Positions 9,088 to 21,343 are shown, counted from the first letter of the stretch. The stretch is 64,000 nucleotides of DNA from Fuchsiella alkaliacetigena (GCF_023227765.1 NZ_JALKBZ010000004.1:31243-95242); one strand, 5' to 3'. A program made the numbers and translations. The notes: a model not told the origin generated them from the letters alone.

Positions 9088-9564
9088 ATGAGTAATGGTA
9101 CGCAACAACTAATCGTTTTTAATTTAGGTGGTGAAGAATTTGGAGTTAAGATTACTAAGGTGCAGGAAATCATCAGGCTACAGGAGATTACCAAACTGCC
9201 TAATAGTTCTGACTTTATGTCTGGAATTATTAATTTGCGAGGAGATATTATTTCGGTAATTGACTTAAGAAAACGCTTTGGAGTAGAAGAGGAGGATACT
9301 AAAAAGACCAGGATTATCATTGTAGAGATGGATAATCAAGATGTAGGTTTGATTGTGGATTCAGTATCTGAAGTTCTGAGGATAGATCCTAATGATATTG
9401 AAGATGCTCCTCAAAAGATTGCTGGAATCAGGGGTGATTACCTAAAGGGAATTGGAAAAATAGATGATAGAATTATAATTTTATTAGCTTTGGATAAGTT
9501 ACTAACTACCGAAGAAAAGATTGAGTTAGAGCAGGTTAGTGAAGATGTGGTTATAGAGGAATAA
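9088..9564 (+). CDS. cheW: Chemotaxis coupling protein CheW
   Basis: Links chemoreceptors to the CheA kinase. It has 158 residues, the normal CheW size, and is a single CheW (SH3-like) domain: QLIVFNLGGEEFGVKITKVQEIIRL, then GIINLRGDIISVIDLRKRFG. The start is ATG 9088, preceded by AAGGAGGAG at 9070-9078; the open frame upstream has no ribosome site. It is the first gene of the cheW-cheA-cheY-cheB operon, 25 bp before cheA. Confidence 0.95.
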   Translation: MSNGTQQLIVFNLGGEEFGVKITKVQEIIRLQEITKLPNSSDFMSGIINLRGDIISVIDLRKRFGVEEEDTKKTRIIIVEMDNQDVGLIVDSVSEVLRIDPNDIEDAPQKIAGIRGDYLKGIGKIDDRIIILLALDKLLTTEEKIELEQVSEDVVIEE

Positions 9565-9589
9565 GCGTGATAAAGGAGGGCGTAAGATT

Positions 9590-11947
9590 ATGGATACGGA
9601 TGAATTAAAGGAGCTGTATGCTACAGAATCTAGAGAACATTTAGAAATTTTGAATACCTCTCTTTTAGATTTAGAAAGTAATCCTAATAATTTGGAGATT
9701 ATTAAAGAGCTGTTTAGGGCTGCTCATACTTTAAAAGGTATGGCTGGAACTATGGGTTTTGAAAAGGTCAGCAATTTAACTCACGTTATGGAGAATATCC
9801 TAGATAGGTTAAGAAATCAGGAAATGAATGTTAATACTGAAATTATAAATAGACTTTTTGAAGCAGTGGATACCTTAGAGATATTGATTAATGAAGGTGA
9901 AGATGCTGTAGCTGGTGAGTTAGCAGATGTAATTGATAATCTTAAAGGGTGTGCTAGTGGTGACTGTATTGATGAAATAGAAAGTACTTCTCAAGAAACT
10001 GTTGCTTTGGGAACGGATTATAGTGTGGGTCTAAATGCGGCAGAGATTGAGGCTGCTCAGGAGCTGTTAACAGAAGAATCAGTACCTTTATTATTAAAAG
10101 TAACCTTAGAGGAGGACTGTGCTTTTAGATCTTTGCGAGCTAAAATGGTAAGTGATGAGTTGGCTGAGTATAGCGAACTGTTAAAAGGTAATCCTCCTTT
10201 GGAAAACATTGAAGATGCTGAAGTAGGTCAGGTATTTCATATACTTTTGATTACAGAGATGCTTCCTGAAGATATAGCAGAGCTGGTAGTAGGAATTTCT
10301 GAAATCAAAGAAGTAGAAACAGAGGTTATAGATAGTTTAGCAGACCTAAGTATAGAGTTTGAGTCAGAAAGCACTGGTGTTGAAGACTTTGCTTTAAATT
10401 TAGATGACCAAGAGATAGCTCAGGCTAAAGAAGAGATAGACTTGGAAGCAGGAACTATCTACTTATTGAAAGTAACTTTGGATGATGGTTGTGTTTTTGA
10501 ATCCTTGCGAGCTAAGATGGTTAGAGATGAACTAGATGAATTGGGAGAACTGATTAAGGGGAACCCTGCTTTAGAAAATATAGAAAATGCAGAGGTAGCT
10601 AAGGAGTTTTATATTCTTTTTGTAAGTGAAGCAGATTCAGACTCTATTTTAGAGGCTATAGAAAGAATTTCTGAGATTGAAGACTTGGACTTAAAGAGAA
10701 TTGAATCTTTAGCTCAGTTAAAAGAAGAGGAGCAGCAAAAGAAGGCTCAACAGCAGAAAAAAAGCACTGGTAGTTCTATCTCCCGTAAGTTGAAGTCTAG
10801 CAGTACTATTCGGGTTGATGTAGAGAGATTAGATGACTTAATGAACTTAGTAGCTGAACTGGTAATTAAGCGTACTCAAGTAGAGTCTGTTGGAGAAAGC
10901 TATGAACTAGATGAGTTGAATAAACAGCTGAAGTCTTTAGGTAAGGTTACTACTGAGTTACAGGATTCGGTAATGAAAATGCGGATGGTGCCGATAAATA
11001 TAGTTTTCAATCGTTTTCCACGGATGATTAGAGACTTAGCTCAGGAGTTAAATAAGGAAATCAATTTGGAAATTGAGGGAGAAGAAACAGAATTAGATAG
11101 AACTATTATTGATGAGATTGGTGATCCTTTAGTACATATTATTCGTAATGCAGTAGATCACGGAATTGAAAGTCCTGAAGAAAGAAAAAAGGCAGGTAAG
11201 GACCCTGTTGGTACTGTTAAGATGTCAGCCTTTCACGAAGGTAATAATGTAATTATTGAAATTAAAGACGATGGAGGAGGGATCAATCCTGAGTATATTA
11301 AGCAGGAGGCCGTCAGTAAAGGAGTAGTTACTCGTGAGGAAGCGGAAAATCTCAGTGACCAAGAGATAATTAATCTTATTTTTTCTTCTGGATTTAGCAC
11401 TACTGAAGAAGTAAGTGATGTTTCTGGTCGTGGGGTAGGAATGGATGTAGTTAAAAATAAAATTGAATCGTTAAGCGGTTCAGTTGATATTTATTCACAG
11501 GTAGGAGTAGGCTCTACTTTTACTATTAAACTTCCGTTAACCTTAGCTATTATTCAAGGATTTTTAATAGAAGTTGTGGAGCAAAAGTATGTGCTACCTT
11601 TGGATACTATTCAAGAGATTGTTAAGGTTACTGAGGAAGATATAAAGACTATCCGTCAAGAGGAAGTTATTCAAAGGCGAGGTACAGTAGTGCCTTTGAT
11701 CTCTTTAAGAGAAGAACTTAATAAGCCTAGCTATGAACAGAAGCCGGAGCAGATTTCAGTAGTTGTAGTTCGGATTGGTGAGGAAAGTTACGGTTTAATT
11801 GTTGATTCTATTATTGGCCAGCAGGAAGTAGTAATTAAACGAATTAATGATTTATCAGATGGAGTGGAAAAGATAGCAGGAGCTACTATTTTGGGTGACG
11901 GTAGTGTAGCTTTAATTATTGATATTGAAGAAATAACACATGGTTAG
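9590..11947 (+). CDS. cheA: Chemotaxis histidine kinase CheA with two P2-like domains
   Basis: Histidine kinase of chemotaxis, 785 residues. Domains in order: HPt (1 to about 105) with phospho-His46 in AAHTLKG; a P2-like response-regulator docking domain near 166-240; a second copy near 283-365; a dimerisation domain near 400; an HATPase with DPLVHIIRNAVDHGIE (N box), DDGGGI and GRGVGMDVV; and a CheW-like domain from about 640. The two P2 copies share LLKVTL, F(R/E)SLRAKMV and GNP(P/A)LEN, so this is an internal duplication. CheA usually has one P2 domain. Ribosome site AAAGGAGGG. Confidence 0.97.
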   Translation: MDTDELKELYATESREHLEILNTSLLDLESNPNNLEIIKELFRAAHTLKGMAGTMGFEKVSNLTHVMENILDRLRNQEMNVNTEIINRLFEAVDTLEILINEGEDAVAGELADVIDNLKGCASGDCIDEIESTSQETVALGTDYSVGLNAAEIEAAQELLTEESVPLLLKVTLEEDCAFRSLRAKMVSDELAEYSELLKGNPPLENIEDAEVGQVFHILLITEMLPEDIAELVVGISEIKEVETEVIDSLADLSIEFESESTGVEDFALNLDDQEIAQAKEEIDLEAGTIYLLKVTLDDGCVFESLRAKMVRDELDELGELIKGNPALENIENAEVAKEFYILFVSEADSDSILEAIERISEIEDLDLKRIESLAQLKEEEQQKKAQQQKKSTGSSISRKLKSSSTIRVDVERLDDLMNLVAELVIKRTQVESVGESYELDELNKQLKSLGKVTTELQDSVMKMRMVPINIVFNRFPRMIRDLAQELNKEINLEIEGEETELDRTIIDEIGDPLVHIIRNAVDHGIESPEERKKAGKDPVGTVKMSAFHEGNNVIIEIKDDGGGINPEYIKQEAVSKGVVTREEAENLSDQEIINLIFSSGFSTTEEVSDVSGRGVGMDVVKNKIESLSGSVDIYSQVGVGSTFTIKLPLTLAIIQGFLIEVVEQKYVLPLDTIQEIVKVTEEDIKTIRQEEVIQRRGTVVPLISLREELNKPSYEQKPEQISVVVVRIGEESYGLIVDSIIGQQEVVIKRINDLSDGVEKIAGATILGDGSVALIIDIEEITHG

Positions 11948-11959
11948 GAGGGAATTTAG

Positions 11960-12319
11960 ATGAGTACAGTTTTAATCGTTGATGATGCCCAATTTATGAG
12001 GACTATGTTATCTAAATTAGTTGAAGAAGAAGGTTATGAAGTGGTCGGAGAAGCTGTTAATGGAATAGATGCTGTGCAGAAATATCAGGAATTAAATCCA
12101 GACCTGGTGACTATGGATATTACTATGCCGGAAATGGATGGTATTGAGGCTATGGTTGAAATAAAGAAGGTTGATCCAGATGCTAAGATTATTGTTTGTA
12201 GTGCTATGGGTCAAAAGCCAATGGTGGTAGACGCTTTGGAGGCTGGTGCTGAAGACTTTATTGTTAAGCCGATTAAGCCGGAAAAGGTTAAAGAGGCTAT
12301 GAAAAATATTTTAAGTTAG
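11960..12319 (+). CDS. cheY: Chemotaxis response regulator CheY
   Basis: Single receiver domain of 119 residues. The acid pocket is D8/D9, the phosphoacceptor D53 (VTMDITMPEMDG), the switch Ser near 81 and the conserved Lys103 (FIVKPI). Phosphorylated by CheA, it binds the flagellar switch. It starts 12 bp after cheA behind GGAGGG and lies 19 bp before cheB, in the same operon. Confidence 0.95.
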   Translation: MSTVLIVDDAQFMRTMLSKLVEEEGYEVVGEAVNGIDAVQKYQELNPDLVTMDITMPEMDGIEAMVEIKKVDPDAKIIVCSAMGQKPMVVDALEAGAEDFIVKPIKPEKVKEAMKNILS

Positions 12320-12338
12320 TAACTAAAGAGGTGATTTT

Positions 12339-13403
12339 TTGGCCACGGAGATTGGGGTTTTAGTTGTCGATGATTCTGCTTTTATGCGAAAAATGATTTC
12401 TTCAATGCTGGATGTTGAGGGAATTAGAGTGATAGATACTGCTAGAAATGGTGAAGATGCCATTAAAAAGCTGGAAAAACTAAGTCCAGATGTAATTACT
12501 CTTGATGTAGAGATGCCCCGAATGGATGGTTTAGAGTTTTTAGGTTGGTTGATGGATAAAAAACCAACTCCAACTATTATGTTGAGTAGTCTAACTCAAG
12601 AGAATAGTCGGACTACTATTGAAGCCTTAGAGCTAGGGGCTATTGATTTTATACCTAAACCTTCAGGTTCTATTTCTTTAGATATTGAGGAGATAGAAGC
12701 CGACTTGGTTAAAAAAGTTAAGGTGGCTGCTCAGTCTAAGCTACTGGCTCAAGATAAGTTAGAAAAGAAAAGAGAAACTACTCCGAAAACAACCACAAGG
12801 ACTGAAACTAAACGGAAAAGTAGTGTAAGTAGAGTTAAGGGTAAGCAGGAGCTATTGATTATTGGAGCTTCTACTGGCGGGCCCAGAGCGCTTAAAGAGG
12901 TAATAACTAACCTTGAAAGTGGCTTTGGTTTAGGAGTTTTAGTAGTTCAACATATGCCGCCTAACTTTACCAAATCTTTAGCTGAAAGGTTAGATAGACT
13001 TTCTGCTTTAGAGGTTAAGGAGGCAGAGCCGGGAGATAAAATTAGGCCTGGTAAGGCCTTAATAGCGCCAGGGGATTATCATTTGTTGGTTAGAAAAAAG
13101 GGAGAGGTTGATATAGACCGCAGTGCTAAGCAGCATAATGTACGTCCAGCTATAGACTTGACTATGGAGTCAGCAGCGGAACATTATCCGGGGAGTATAA
13201 TTGGAGTAGTTTTAACTGGAATGGGTCGCGATGGGACTCGAGGTCTGAAGGCAATTAAAAATGCTGGTGGTTATACTATTGCTCAGGATGAAGAAACTTC
13301 AGTAGTCTATGGAATGCCAAAGTCAGCTTTTGAGGCTGGAGTTGTGGATAGTGTTAAGTCTTTACCTTTAATCAGTACTGAAATTATGAAACTTACTAAT
13401 TAA
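12339..13403 (+). CDS. cheB: Chemoreceptor glutamate methylesterase CheB
   Basis: Two-domain protein of 354 residues. The receiver domain (1 to about 125) has D11/D12 and phospho-Asp56. A basic Thr/Lys/Arg linker (about 140-172) joins it to the methylesterase domain with IGASTGGPRAL (catalytic Ser), VVQHMPPNF (His) and GMGRDG (Asp). It demethylates or deamidates receptors. The start is TTG 12339, set by AGAGGTGA 7 nt upstream. No cheR, cheC or cheD is present in the window, so the matching methyltransferase must lie elsewhere. Confidence 0.95.
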   Translation: MATEIGVLVVDDSAFMRKMISSMLDVEGIRVIDTARNGEDAIKKLEKLSPDVITLDVEMPRMDGLEFLGWLMDKKPTPTIMLSSLTQENSRTTIEALELGAIDFIPKPSGSISLDIEEIEADLVKKVKVAAQSKLLAQDKLEKKRETTPKTTTRTETKRKSSVSRVKGKQELLIIGASTGGPRALKEVITNLESGFGLGVLVVQHMPPNFTKSLAERLDRLSALEVKEAEPGDKIRPGKALIAPGDYHLLVRKKGEVDIDRSAKQHNVRPAIDLTMESAAEHYPGSIIGVVLTGMGRDGTRGLKAIKNAGGYTIAQDEETSVVYGMPKSAFEAGVVDSVKSLPLISTEIMKLTN

Positions 13404-13424
13404 TAAACTGTATTATTAGCTTAG

Positions 13425-13456
13425 AAAGCCTTTAACCCGTCAGGATTAAAGGCTTT
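13425..13456. terminator. Bidirectional terminator between cheB and topoisomerase A gene
   Basis: AAAGCCTTTAA / TTAAAGGCTTT stem between two convergent genes. It ends 7 bp from the topoisomerase stop codon. Confidence 0.8.
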
Positions 13457-13463
13457 ATTGAAT

Positions 13464-15836
13464 TTATTTGGGTAGTTTGATTGCTTTTTCCAATTTTGTA
13501 TTTGAAGACTGTAGTTGAGAGTACATACTACCTATTCTTTTAGTTAAGGTTATTTCGGCTACATTAATCTTTTGCAATTCACCTTCGCTGTTTACTAATA
13601 GCAGTTGATCATTTTCGGCAGCTGTTATCACTTGGATTAGTTCGTACTTATCGCTGCTTAAAGTTTGCAGTCCTTTGCCATTTCGATTCTGAGTGGTGTA
13701 GGCCTCGAGTTTACTTCGCTTCCCTCTACCATCGGCACTAATTGCTACTACAAAGTCTTGGGGTTTAGTTAGGTTAAAGGCAATTACTTCGTCATTTTTC
13801 GCTAAGTCTATTCCTTTAACTCCTTTGGTATTACGACCAGTGGCGGAGATTTCGCCTTCTTCAAAGTGAATAGTCTGTCCTTGTTTAGTTCCTAATAAAA
13901 ACTTTTGGTTGCCGTCGGTGATCTTAACGTCGATTACTTCGTCGTCTTGATTGAGTTTAATGGCCTTCAGAGAGGAGATAGTTGTTTCGTATTCTCGAGC
14001 TAAGCTTTTTTTGACCCGCCCTTTTTTAGTAACAATGCTGATATATTTATTTTTAATTTCTTCGCTTAAGAGAAGCACACCTACAATTTTTTCATCTAAA
14101 GGCAGTTTCAAAAAGTCGCTTAAAGGATCACCGGTGGATAGACCATGATGCTCTGGGATTTGATGTGTATTTAAAATATGAACCTGCCCTTGATTAGTAA
14201 AGAATAAAAGATCATCTCTGGTAGTACCGCTGAAAATATGAGTAATATAGTCGTCTTTGCTGGCACGTAGCTTATCCCGGTCGTTACTTCTTTTTAGATA
14301 TTTGTGATAAGATAGCGAAAGGACTATATCTTCATCTTTGATGAGATCACTTTCATCTAATTCTGCTTTTGACCCATCAGCGATAATTTCTGTTTTTCTA
14401 TGATCTCCATATTCTGCTTTAATTTCTCTTAGTTCTTTAGTTATTAACTTATTCATTACTTGCCGTTGTTCTAGGATTGAGGTTAAACGTTCTATTTTTT
14501 TCTTTAACTCAGCGGCTTCTGCTTCTATTTTTTCTCTTTCTAAGCTTACTAAGCGCTGTAATTTCATGTTTAGAATTGCTTTGGCTTGTTGGGCCGAGAC
14601 GCCAATCTCTTCTTGGAGATTTTTCTGAGCCTGTTTAGCTGAAGGGGAGTTACGGATGACACTTATCACTTTATCTAAGCTGTCCAGTGCTGTTTGAATC
14701 CCTTTTAAAGTATGTTGGCGTTTTTTAGCTTGATTGAGTTCAAAGGTGCTTCGCCGGGTGATAACCTCGCGTCTGAAGTCCAAAAAGTGCTGTAAGATAG
14801 TTTTAAGCCCCATAGTCTGTGGCTTTTGATCTACTAAAGCCAATAAATTAATTCGATAACTGCTCTGTAATGAGGTATATTTATAGAGCCGATTAAGTAC
14901 AATTTCAGGATTAGCTTTGCTTTTTAGTTCGATAACTACCCTTAAGCCTTCTTGATCGGATTCATCGCGGATATCGACTATATTTTCTACTTTTTCTTTT
15001 TTAACTACTGTAGCCATTTCTTCTATCAGTTTTGCTTTGTTTAGCTGATAGGGAATTTCTGAGATGATGATTCTTTTTTTACTGCTGCTTACTTTTTCAA
15101 TTTCGGTTTTGGCTCTGAGGATAATTCTACCTTTACCGGTTCGATAGGCTTTTTTGATTTCTTCATCGCCGATAATCTGGGCTCCCGTAGGAAAGTCGGG
15201 CCCGGGTAAATGCTCCATTAACTCCTCTAAGCTAGAGTCTGGATTATGTAATAAGTGAATTAAAGCCGAAATAGTTTCACTGAGATTATGAGGAGGAATA
15301 TCAGTACTCATCCCTACGGCAATCCCACTGGAGCCATTAACTAAGAGATTGGGAACTCTAGCCGGTAGTACTGTCGGTTCTTGGAGATTACCATCGAAAT
15401 TATCAACGAAGTCAACGGTTTCTTTTTTGATATCGCCGAGTATTTCCTGAGCTAATTCGGTAAGCCGGGCTTCGGTATAACGCATAGCAGCAGCACTATC
15501 GCCGTCAATAGAGCCGAAGTTACCGTGACCGTCGATTAAGGTATACCTCTGGTTAAAGTTTTGAGCCATTCTGACCATAGCATCATAAACGGCTGCATCA
15601 CCGTGCGGATGGTACTTACCTAAAACTTCACCTACAATTCGAGCCGATTTTTTATGTGGTTTATCCGCACTTAAACCTAAGTCTTGAGTAGCATAAAGAA
15701 TTCGACGGTGCACAGGTTTTAATCCGTCGCGTACATCGGGTAGGGCCCGACCGATAATTACGCTTAATGAATAGTTTAAATAAGACTCCTTCATCTTATC
15801 TTCAATAGCAATGGGAGTAATATCTTCTTCAATCAT
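13464..15836 (-). CDS. parC: Type IIA DNA topoisomerase subunit A (ParC/GyrA)
   Basis: DNA-cleaving subunit of topoisomerase IV or gyrase, about 790 residues. The winged-helix region is intact, with catalytic Tyr in AMRYTEARL (about residue 120); a coiled coil and a C-terminal beta-pinwheel follow. The GyrA-box position reads QNRNGKG, a degraded QRRGGKG, which favours ParC but does not prove it. The residue aligned with E. coli GyrA Ser83 is Ala ([10 protein letters not shown]). ATG 15836 fits AAAGGAGA at 8-9 nt; the in-frame TTG 6 nt upstream is too close. A matching subunit B gene lies 1.8 kb away on the other strand. Confidence 0.93.
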   Translation of the reverse strand: MIEEDITPIAIEDKMKESYLNYSLSVIIGRALPDVRDGLKPVHRRILYATQDLGLSADKPHKKSARIVGEVLGKYHPHGDAAVYDAMVRMAQNFNQRYTLIDGHGNFGSIDGDSAAAMRYTEARLTELAQEILGDIKKETVDFVDNFDGNLQEPTVLPARVPNLLVNGSSGIAVGMSTDIPPHNLSETISALIHLLHNPDSSLEELMEHLPGPDFPTGAQIIGDEEIKKAYRTGKGRIILRAKTEIEKVSSSKKRIIISEIPYQLNKAKLIEEMATVVKKEKVENIVDIRDESDQEGLRVVIELKSKANPEIVLNRLYKYTSLQSSYRINLLALVDQKPQTMGLKTILQHFLDFRREVITRRSTFELNQAKKRQHTLKGIQTALDSLDKVISVIRNSPSAKQAQKNLQEEIGVSAQQAKAILNMKLQRLVSLEREKIEAEAAELKKKIERLTSILEQRQVMNKLITKELREIKAEYGDHRKTEIIADGSKAELDESDLIKDEDIVLSLSYHKYLKRSNDRDKLRASKDDYITHIFSGTTRDDLLFFTNQGQVHILNTHQIPEHHGLSTGDPLSDFLKLPLDEKIVGVLLLSEEIKNKYISIVTKKGRVKKSLAREYETTISSLKAIKLNQDDEVIDVKITDGNQKFLLGTKQGQTIHFEEGEISATGRNTKGVKGIDLAKNDEVIAFNLTKPQDFVVAISADGRGKRSKLEAYTTQNRNGKGLQTLSSDKYELIQVITAAENDQLLLVNSEGELQKINVAEITLTKRIGSMYSQLQSSNTKLEKAIKLPK

Positions 15837-16220
15837 TTTCAAGTCTCCTTTCTAAAAAATAGCTTTGACCTTTTTTAGTATAATATTAATTTAGCTATTA
15901 GTCAATATTTTTATCTTTACTTGCTGCTAATATGAAGATTTAAACATAATTAGAGATATTTTTTTAATTTTCACTTGGAATTAAAGTTTATGTTTGATAT
16001 AATGAAATTACTTAGTGTACCATCAACTACGAGTACTTAGTCTTTTTAAAATTGGATGAAATTTTAAGAGAATTTTTTTGCTTCTATTTGTCTAAATTTT
16101 CTGAATATTAAGAATTTGATGCTATTAAGTATAGGCTGGCTGTTATTTCTCCTTGGTAAGTAAGCGGTGTGGATTGTAGGTGATAAATTGAAAATAAGTT
16201 TTAATAAGGGGGAAGTGACA
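15837..16220. other. Intergenic region with a promoter, no gene seen
   Basis: About 380 bp between divergent genes. AT-rich with no convincing coding stretch. It holds the promoter listed at 15975-16003; the roughly 215 bp between that and the next start show no structure I recognise. Confidence 0.5.
15975..16003 (+). promoter_or_regulatory. Promoter upstream of exported-protein gene
   Basis: TTGGAA, a 17-bp spacer, then TATAAT with a TGA before it (extended -10). It leaves a leader of about 210 nt before the next start codon. Confidence 0.65.
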
Positions 16221-17414
16221 ATGTTTAGGTTGGGAGTGGTGCTCTTAATTTTGATGCTTGTTTTAGTGATTGGGGTAGGAGAAGCTGCAACTATAAAACC
16301 TTTGGCTGGCCAGGAGCTTGTGTTGGAGATAGAAGAACAAAGAATAGCTAGGCTAGAGATGATAAAAGAGTACTTAGAGGAGCTAAAGAACTTTGTAGAT
16401 CCTTATAAAATGTTTGAGCTGAAAATTGATGATGAAGTGGAGGTTCGAGATAGAGGAGCAGGCAAGATTGAGATAAGTGTTCCTAAATCGATAACTTTAA
16501 AGCAAGATTACTATCAAAGTTCTGTAGAGATATTAAATAGATATCAGGACTATCTTTATCCAGATCAAGGTAGGGTGGACAGTATTAATAGAGATCTTTT
16601 AGCAGGCGATTATCGTGGGCGAATAGTTGAAGTTCCAGTTTTAGTAGTATTTTTAAACGATAGAGAGGAAGTAGTGGCTTTTTATGCTAATTATATTAGG
16701 TCGAGAAATGAAGGTTTGAGTATCCATATACATAATAGATCTAAGTCTTTTCATCGTTCAGTGATGGAAATCCCAGAATATAGAATGCCTTGGCTGGAGG
16801 ATAGTAATAGAAGTAAATGGCGAAAGGATTTACCGGAGAAGATAGTTAGTCAAATTGAAAGTGTAAATATTATTTTTGCTAATCAGGAGCTGTTTAAGCT
16901 GTTATTCTTACATAATTATGAATCCTATGACGAAAATTATCTTTATGGTGACTTAAATTCCGCTGCTTATATTTATTCTACCTTTCCAGCTAAACTAGCA
17001 GATATAAAATTAGCAGAAGCAGATGTAATAGCGGAAATAGATAAAAGGATAGCTAATGTAGAAAATAAAATTGCTGAATTAAAGGGGCAAGAAGCAAAAA
17101 ATAAAGTTGAATCTGGGGTAGTAGATAAGGAGAAGTTTGAAATTAAGACAGCTGAAGATTTTAAGATATATCGTAAGCGTTTAAATCAAGCTTATAGTGA
17201 TTATTTACTAACGGAAGCTGAGTATAAAAAACAGTATTATCAAGTTGCTAATAAGTATAAGAGTTATTTAATCCAGTTATATGAAAGTGGGGAGCTAAAT
17301 CGAGATGAGTATCAGCAAAAGATCAAAGCAATTCCAGAGCCGGGATTGGAAAGCAGAGGAGTTTTACAACAGCTAGTTTACTTTATGGTAATGTTTTTAA
17401 TGCTGTTGATTTAG
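16221..17414 (+). CDS. Exported protein of unknown function with C-terminal hydrophobic tail
   Basis: I do not recognise the family. The ATG at 16221 follows GGGGGAAGTG and begins a clear signal peptide or anchor (residues 1 to about 22, ending GEAA). The body of about 370 residues is charged. A probable coiled coil lies in the C-terminal third (IDKRIANVENKIAELKGQE and beyond). The last 15 residues are hydrophobic (YFMVMFLMLLI), so it may be anchored at both ends. It lies between the two topoisomerase genes, has its own terminator, and is probably a single transcription unit. Confidence 0.75.
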   Translation: MFRLGVVLLILMLVLVIGVGEAATIKPLAGQELVLEIEEQRIARLEMIKEYLEELKNFVDPYKMFELKIDDEVEVRDRGAGKIEISVPKSITLKQDYYQSSVEILNRYQDYLYPDQGRVDSINRDLLAGDYRGRIVEVPVLVVFLNDREEVVAFYANYIRSRNEGLSIHIHNRSKSFHRSVMEIPEYRMPWLEDSNRSKWRKDLPEKIVSQIESVNIIFANQELFKLLFLHNYESYDENYLYGDLNSAAYIYSTFPAKLADIKLAEADVIAEIDKRIANVENKIAELKGQEAKNKVESGVVDKEKFEIKTAEDFKIYRKRLNQAYSDYLLTEAEYKKQYYQVANKYKSYLIQLYESGELNRDEYQQKIKAIPEPGLESRGVLQQLVYFMVMFLMLLI

Positions 17415-17449
17415 GTGAAAAATTTTAAAAGTTGAGTGATATTTAGTTA

Positions 17450-17479
17450 GGAGAGCAAATTCTGCTCTCCTTTTTTTGT
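17450..17479 (+). terminator. Terminator after exported-protein gene
   Basis: GGAGAGCA / TGCTCTCC stem with a 5-nt loop, followed by seven T. Confidence 0.9.
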
Positions 17480-17555
17480 TAAAGGAATTATACTTTAATT
17501 TGGGCCATATTTGTTTAAGCTAGATTTAAAACTGGTATTCTGCCTAAATCTTTGG

Positions 17556-17561
17556 TATAAT
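17556..17561 (+). promoter_or_regulatory. Extended -10 promoter of topoisomerase B gene
   Basis: TGGTATAAT, an extended -10 element, 83 bp before the start. The -35 region is weak. Confidence 0.5.
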
Positions 17562-17601
17562 AATAGACAATTGAATTCAACTGTTAAAAATATACATTTA
17601 A

Positions 17602-19569
<1,968 letters not shown>

Positions 19570-19659
19570 TACAATTTATGAATATTTAACCTTGCGCTTT
19601 TCATAAAGTTTTAAATTAAGAATAAGGATATAAGTAATATATTTGCATTATATTTAGTG

Positions 19660-19690
19660 GCCTGTGTAGCAATTATGCAGGCTTTTTTTA
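19660..19690 (+). terminator. Terminator after topoisomerase B gene
   Basis: GCCTG / CAGGC stem with an extended loop and a following run of seven T. Confidence 0.6.
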
Positions 19691-19709
19691 TTTAAAGGGG
19701 TGAGAGGCT

Positions 19710-20513
19710 ATGAAGGAGGTAGGGCCCAGAGAGGCTGTTAGTAGCTTAATAGAAGCAGGTGACTTAGCTGCTCTGAAAAAGTTAGTGAAATTACTATTAG
19801 AAAGAAGTGTTAGTGGAAAGTCAAATTTGATTTTTTGTGATTTATTTATTGAAAATATGTTATCTGCTCAAGATTACTCAAGCTCTTTTGAGATAGTTGA
19901 AATTAAAAAGGATTTATGTGATTTTGTTTTAAGATATTTAAATGGAAGTATTAGAATAAAGTATGTAAGCAAGGAAATTAGGATATATCAACAGTTATTG
20001 AAAATTCTAAATGGCTTTTTTAAGTCAGACTATTATTTATTGGAGGAAGCAGTTGTTTTAGAATTGATTAAACTGTTATATGACTTTGGAATAAGCAAGC
20101 TAGTAGAGCATAGCCAAGATAAATTTGCTTTTAAATTATACTTGATACCTTATAGTCATCGAGAGTATAATTCATTTACTCACCCTGAATTTAATCTAAT
20201 AGCCATTTTTAAAGCTAAACAAGAGCAAGGAAAACAGAGCAGAACTCCTGAAACTGAGTTTTTGCATGGAGTAGGCTTACTATTATGTGAGTCTTTAACT
20301 GAAGGAGAAGAGGCTTTTCCGAGCAGTTTTGAAGAAATCTATGCTTCTAAATTTGCTCCGGCTAGTAAAATAAGGAAGAAAACTATATTTGCAGACTGCT
20401 TTTCCTTGGCAGTGATGTATAATACGCCTTATATTTCTAAAAATCCCTTTGCTGAGAGGTGGGATGAACTGTTTCAAAAAAGATTAAATAATTATTTTCG
20501 TTCACTTTGTTAA
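19710..20513 (+). CDS. Hypothetical protein, 267 residues
   Basis: I do not recognise it. It is soluble, without signal peptide or membrane segments. The N-terminal 25 residues read like a helical repeat (AVSSLIEAGDLAALKKLVKLL). The central part is mostly helical. Near residue 190 there is ETEFLHGVGLLLCESL and then a region rich in aromatic residues. No known catalytic motif is certain. The start ATG follows AAAGGGGTGAG. It precedes an ABC operon but is separated by 140 bp with a possible weak terminator, so a link is not implied. Confidence 0.65.
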   Translation: MKEVGPREAVSSLIEAGDLAALKKLVKLLLERSVSGKSNLIFCDLFIENMLSAQDYSSSFEIVEIKKDLCDFVLRYLNGSIRIKYVSKEIRIYQQLLKILNGFFKSDYYLLEEAVVLELIKLLYDFGISKLVEHSQDKFAFKLYLIPYSHREYNSFTHPEFNLIAIFKAKQEQGKQSRTPETEFLHGVGLLLCESLTEGEEAFPSSFEEIYASKFAPASKIRKKTIFADCFSLAVMYNTPYISKNPFAERWDELFQKRLNNYFRSLC

Positions 20514-20653
20514 AAAGTAATGTCTAAGTTAATGGTTTTAGCTAAAAAGCTTGATTTTTTTCTTATTTTTAGCAGGTTATTTTATTTTTTTGATTAACTT
20601 AGCTATAGGGGAGCTAAAGTTGTAGATATTATTCAAAGTCTAGGAGGAATGTT

Positions 20654-21343
20654 ATGATTTTATTAGAAAATATTGAAAGAGGATATAATACTGAATCAGG
20701 CAAATTGACAGTGGTGGATATTCCCCGTTTGGAGATTGAAGCGGGGAGTCAGGTAGCTTTGATGGGCCCGAGCGGTTCCGGTAAAACTACTATTTTAAAC
20801 TTAATTGCCGGAGTGATTATGCCTAGTCGCGGTCGGGTAAGAGTTGACGGGATAGAGCTTAATGATCTACCTCAAAATCAACGGGATATTTTTCGAACTC
20901 GGAGAGTAGGTTATATATTTCAAAGGCTTAATTTGCTGAGTACCTTGACGGCTTTAGAGAATGTAATGTTACCTATGCTTTTTGCTGGGGAAAGAAGTAA
21001 GAATGAGCAGCGAACGAGGGCTAAGGAGTTATTAGCTAAGGTTAACTTAGAGCATCGTTTAGAGCATCGACCTAGTCAGCTTTCGCAAGGAGAGGCCCAG
21101 CGAGTGGCTATTGCTAGAGCCTTAGCTAATAGAGTTAAGGTTGTGCTGGCTGATGAGCCTACTGGTAATATAGACTATCAGACTGGTAGGGAGATTATGG
21201 AGCTATTAAGAGAGATCTGTACTGAAAAGAATATTACTTTGTTGACTGCTACTCATAATCGAGAGTTAGGGAATAGTTTTCCGCGTTTAATAGATATTTT
21301 AGAAATTAACCAAGCCTTGACAGCAGGAAAGGAGAATAGTTAA
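20654..21343 (+). CDS. ABC transporter ATPase, LolD/MacB type
   Basis: Nucleotide-binding subunit, 229 residues. Walker A GPSGSGKTT, Q-loop GYIFQRLNLL, signature LSQGEAQRVAIARAL, Walker B VVLADEPTGNID and the H-loop ATHN are present. The LolD/MacB/FtsE-type ATPases power FtsX-like permeases. The stop codon overlaps the start of the permease gene (TAATG), so the two are translationally coupled. Ribosome site TAGGAGG. The permease has a metal-binding-like His loop, so the pair may respond to or handle divalent metal; this is inference. Confidence 0.93.
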   Translation: MILLENIERGYNTESGKLTVVDIPRLEIEAGSQVALMGPSGSGKTTILNLIAGVIMPSRGRVRVDGIELNDLPQNQRDIFRTRRVGYIFQRLNLLSTLTALENVMLPMLFAGERSKNEQRTRAKELLAKVNLEHRLEHRPSQLSQGEAQRVAIARALANRVKVVLADEPTGNIDYQTGREIMELLREICTEKNITLLTATHNRELGNSFPRLIDILEINQALTAGKENS

